Part shown: in pieces, positions 6,827 through 8,057 of the stretch
How the letters are laid out: each line of letters begins with the position of its first letter
Position numbering within the stretch: position 1 is the first letter of the stretch
Source of the DNA: a bacterium
Lineage (GTDB): Bacteria; Patescibacteriota; Minisyncoccia; Minisyncoccales; Minisyncoccaceae
Length of the DNA: 8,057 nucleotides
NCBI GenBank assembly: GCA_023229485.1
Contig: JALNZJ010000013.1
Location: forward strand, 1-8,057
Direction of reading: 5' to 3'
Made by a program: the position numbers and the translations under genes
Notes under the pieces: generated by a model
What the model saw: the letters and a program-made list of their open reading frames with translations, nothing else
Told to the model about the DNA's origin: nothing
The model's database searches: none

Positions 6827-6857
6827 TGGTCGTATGGTAATTAGGAATAAGTAATCA
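6821..6857. repeat. Degenerate 7-8 bp tandem repeat tract
   Basis: The plus strand reads GGTAAAT, GGTCGTAT, GGTAATTA, GGAATAA and GTAATCA in succession: five imperfect copies of a GGTAAT-like unit of 7-8 bases. The copies have diverged, so this is either an old tandem expansion or a chance low-complexity stretch. It overlaps the -35 of the response regulator promoter. Confidence 0.4.
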
Positions 6858-6858
6858 G

Positions 6859-6868
6859 TGTCTAGACA
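6859..6868. promoter_or_regulatory. Perfect 10-bp palindrome, possible operator
   Basis: TGTCTAGACA is its own reverse complement. It lies between murC and the response regulator, with its centre about 72 bases upstream of the predicted transcription start, a typical place for an activator site. No binding protein can be named, and a 10-bp palindrome can occur by chance. Confidence 0.3.
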
Positions 6869-6873
6869 GGGAA

Positions 6874-6886
6874 CGAGTTATGCTCG
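6874..6886. other. Small hairpin in the GC-rich patch after murC
   Basis: CGAG-TTATG-CTCG forms a 4-bp stem with a 5-base loop, beside the GC-rich run GGGCGGGGCTTGG (6888-6900) in otherwise AT-rich DNA. Neither side has a T-run, so a classical terminator for murC is not supported. It may be part of a small interspersed element. Confidence 0.3.
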
Positions 6887-6905
6887 AGGGCGGGGCTTGG
6901 CAATT

Positions 6906-8057
6906 CTAGTAGTTGGGGCAGGTGCCGAGAATATCCTGTTTTAATTTCTGACTTAAGTTATAGATTGTGCCTGCACCCATCATTATGACAACATCAAAAC
7001 CAGCAATGACTTCTTTTATTTTTCCACCATCTTCAAGATAAATGCATTCTTTATTATTTATGCTTCCGGCTAAAATTCTTGAGTTATATTCATTTTTTAA
7101 TTTTTCGTCTCCTTCACGCCCGGTTACATCATAAACATCTAATAAAAAAAGCTTATTAATGTTTTTATTATTTAGATTTTTTTGGAACGAAGAAATAAAA
7201 TCATCAAATAGGAACTGGGTCCTTTGATATTGATGAGGTTCGTAAATACAACATATTTTTTTGTCTGGATATTTTTCTCTAGCAGAAGATAATGTTGCAT
7301 CAATTTCGCTTGGATGATGAGCATAGTCATCTATTAATATGAAATTTGGCATTTGAGAAATATCAAATCTTCTCCATGTTCCCTGAAATTTTGATAAAGA
7401 ATTTAATATTTTTTCTTCGTCTGCTCCTAAAATTTTGCCAATCTTGTACACGACTAAAGCGTTTAACAAATTGTGCTCACCTGGTAGTTGCATTATTGGT
7501 TTTATTTTTTCGATTTCTTTATCGGTAATTGAAAAATCAATATTTACACCTTTTGATTTTAGGTTTATTCCTTCTTTCTTTATCAAATATCCATTTTCAG
7601 GAATATGAGAAACAAATTCCGCAAACGCTTTTTTAATATTTTCTAACGTTTTATAATAATCTAAATGGTCTGCTTCTATATTAGTAATCGCTACTATTTG
7701 TGGATAGTAATTCAAAAATGAAGCTTCATGTTCGCAAGCCTCGATAACTAAATATTCGGACTTCCCTGCCCTAAAGTTTGTGTTATCAAATTCTTTAAGT
7801 TTTGTTCCGACAATAATTGTAGGATCAAGTCCTGCCTCAATAAGTGCTAGCCCTAGCATAGAGGTAGTAGTGCTTTTGCCGTGTGTGCCTGAGATCGCAA
7901 TAGTATAATAATTTTTTGACAGCTCTCCCAAGGCTTCTGGATAGGATAAAATTTTCAATCCTCTCTTTTTTGCCTCGACTATTTCAGGGTTTTCTTCTTT
8001 AGCGGCAGGGGTATGAATTATTTCGGTGCAATTTTCGGGAATATTTTCTGCTTTTTG
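6906..8057 (-). CDS. murC: MurC, UDP-MurNAc-L-alanine ligase (5' end outside window)
   Basis: The reading frame is open to the window edge: 33 codons lie upstream of the TTG at 7958, including HTPAAKEENPEIVEAKKRG, a conserved MurC stretch. That TTG (in LKILSYPEALGEL) is therefore internal, not the start. 383 residues are present, and about 65-70 N-terminal residues (Rossmann loop) lie beyond 8057. MurC adds L-Ala to UDP-MurNAc in the cytoplasm, supplying MurD's substrate. Marks are the ATP loop SGTHGKSTT (nt about 7892-7866), ITNIEADHLDYY, WRRFD and DDYAHHPSEI; the HHPSE form separates it from the recycling ligase Mpl. The acidic block that is usually EADESDGSF reads EACEHEASF, a noticeable change. 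The C-terminus, LGTCPNY, is encoded by unusually GC-rich DNA that continues past the TAG stop. murC lies upstream of mraY here, whereas most dcw clusters place it after murG. Confidence 0.95.
   Translation of the reverse strand, partial: QKAENIPENCTEIIHTPAAKEENPEIVEAKKRGLKILSYPEALGELSKNYYTIAISGTHGKSTTTSMLGLALIEAGLDPTIIVGTKLKEFDNTNFRAGKSEYLVIEACEHEASFLNYYPQIVAITNIEADHLDYYKTLENIKKAFAEFVSHIPENGYLIKKEGINLKSKGVNIDFSITDKEIEKIKPIMQLPGEHNLLNALVVYKIGKILGADEEKILNSLSKFQGTWRRFDISQMPNFILIDDYAHHPSEIDATLSSAREKYPDKKICCIYEPHQYQRTQFLFDDFISSFQKNLNNKNINKLFLLDVYDVTGREGDEKLKNEYNSRILAGSINNKECIYLEDGGKIKEVIAGFDVVIMMGAGTIYNLSQKLKQDILGTCPNY

Noticed and set aside
6759..6905. CRISPR array or tRNA in the intergenic region
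   Set aside because: The repeats are only 7-8 bp, imperfect and without spacers, and no cloverleaf can be drawn.
7956..7958. TTG as the start of murC
   Set aside because: The frame continues upstream to the window edge with conserved MurC sequence (HTPAAKEENPEI), so this codon is internal.

Overview
This AT-rich window (roughly one third G+C) is a piece of a peptidoglycan and division (dcw-type) gene cluster. Every real gene lies on the minus strand, so transcription runs from position 8057 toward 1. In that order the genes are murC (5' end outside the window), a receiver-only response regulator, a D-Ala-D-Ala carboxypeptidase of the penicillin-binding fold, mraY, a murL homologue, murD, ftsW and murG (3' end outside the window). 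The compact, Lys/Ile/Asn-rich proteins, the near absence of Shine-Dalgarno sequences, and the divergent MraY, MurC and MurG motifs suggest a Candidate Phyla Radiation (Patescibacteria/Parcubacteria-like) bacterium. That placement is an inference from style, not from a marker gene. TGA ends murD and is not needed as a sense codon, so the genetic code looks standard.

Region by region: 6906-8057 holds murC without about its first 65-70 residues. 6759-6905 is the longest gene-free stretch (147 bp). It carries a GC-rich patch, a perfect 10-bp palindrome, a degenerate short repeat tract and a good sigma70-like promoter facing the response regulator (6393-6758), whose gene is followed by a hairpin terminator at 6361-6388. 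From 6348 down to 1 runs a tight unit: carboxypeptidase, mraY, murL, murD, ftsW, murG. In it, mraY and murL overlap by 11 bp, murL and murD are 3 bp apart, and ftsW and murG are 2 bp apart. Only the murD-ftsW gap (81 bp) leaves room for an internal promoter.

Together the genes cover MurNAc-peptide assembly in the cytoplasm (MurC adds L-Ala, MurD adds Glu), transfer to the lipid carrier (MraY), completion of lipid II (MurG), polymerisation at the septum (FtsW) and trimming of peptide stems (carboxypeptidase). The main point of interest is the 466-residue gene between mraY and murD. It matches MurL, the ATP-dependent epimerase first described in Xanthomonas, which inverts the terminal L-Glu of UDP-MurNAc-L-Ala-L-Glu to D-Glu. 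Its neighbour MurD lacks the canonical NDSKATN motif and has DDSIATIP, which fits the L-Glu-adding MurD2 type. The cluster therefore probably encodes the alternative, racemase-independent route for putting D-Glu into peptidoglycan.
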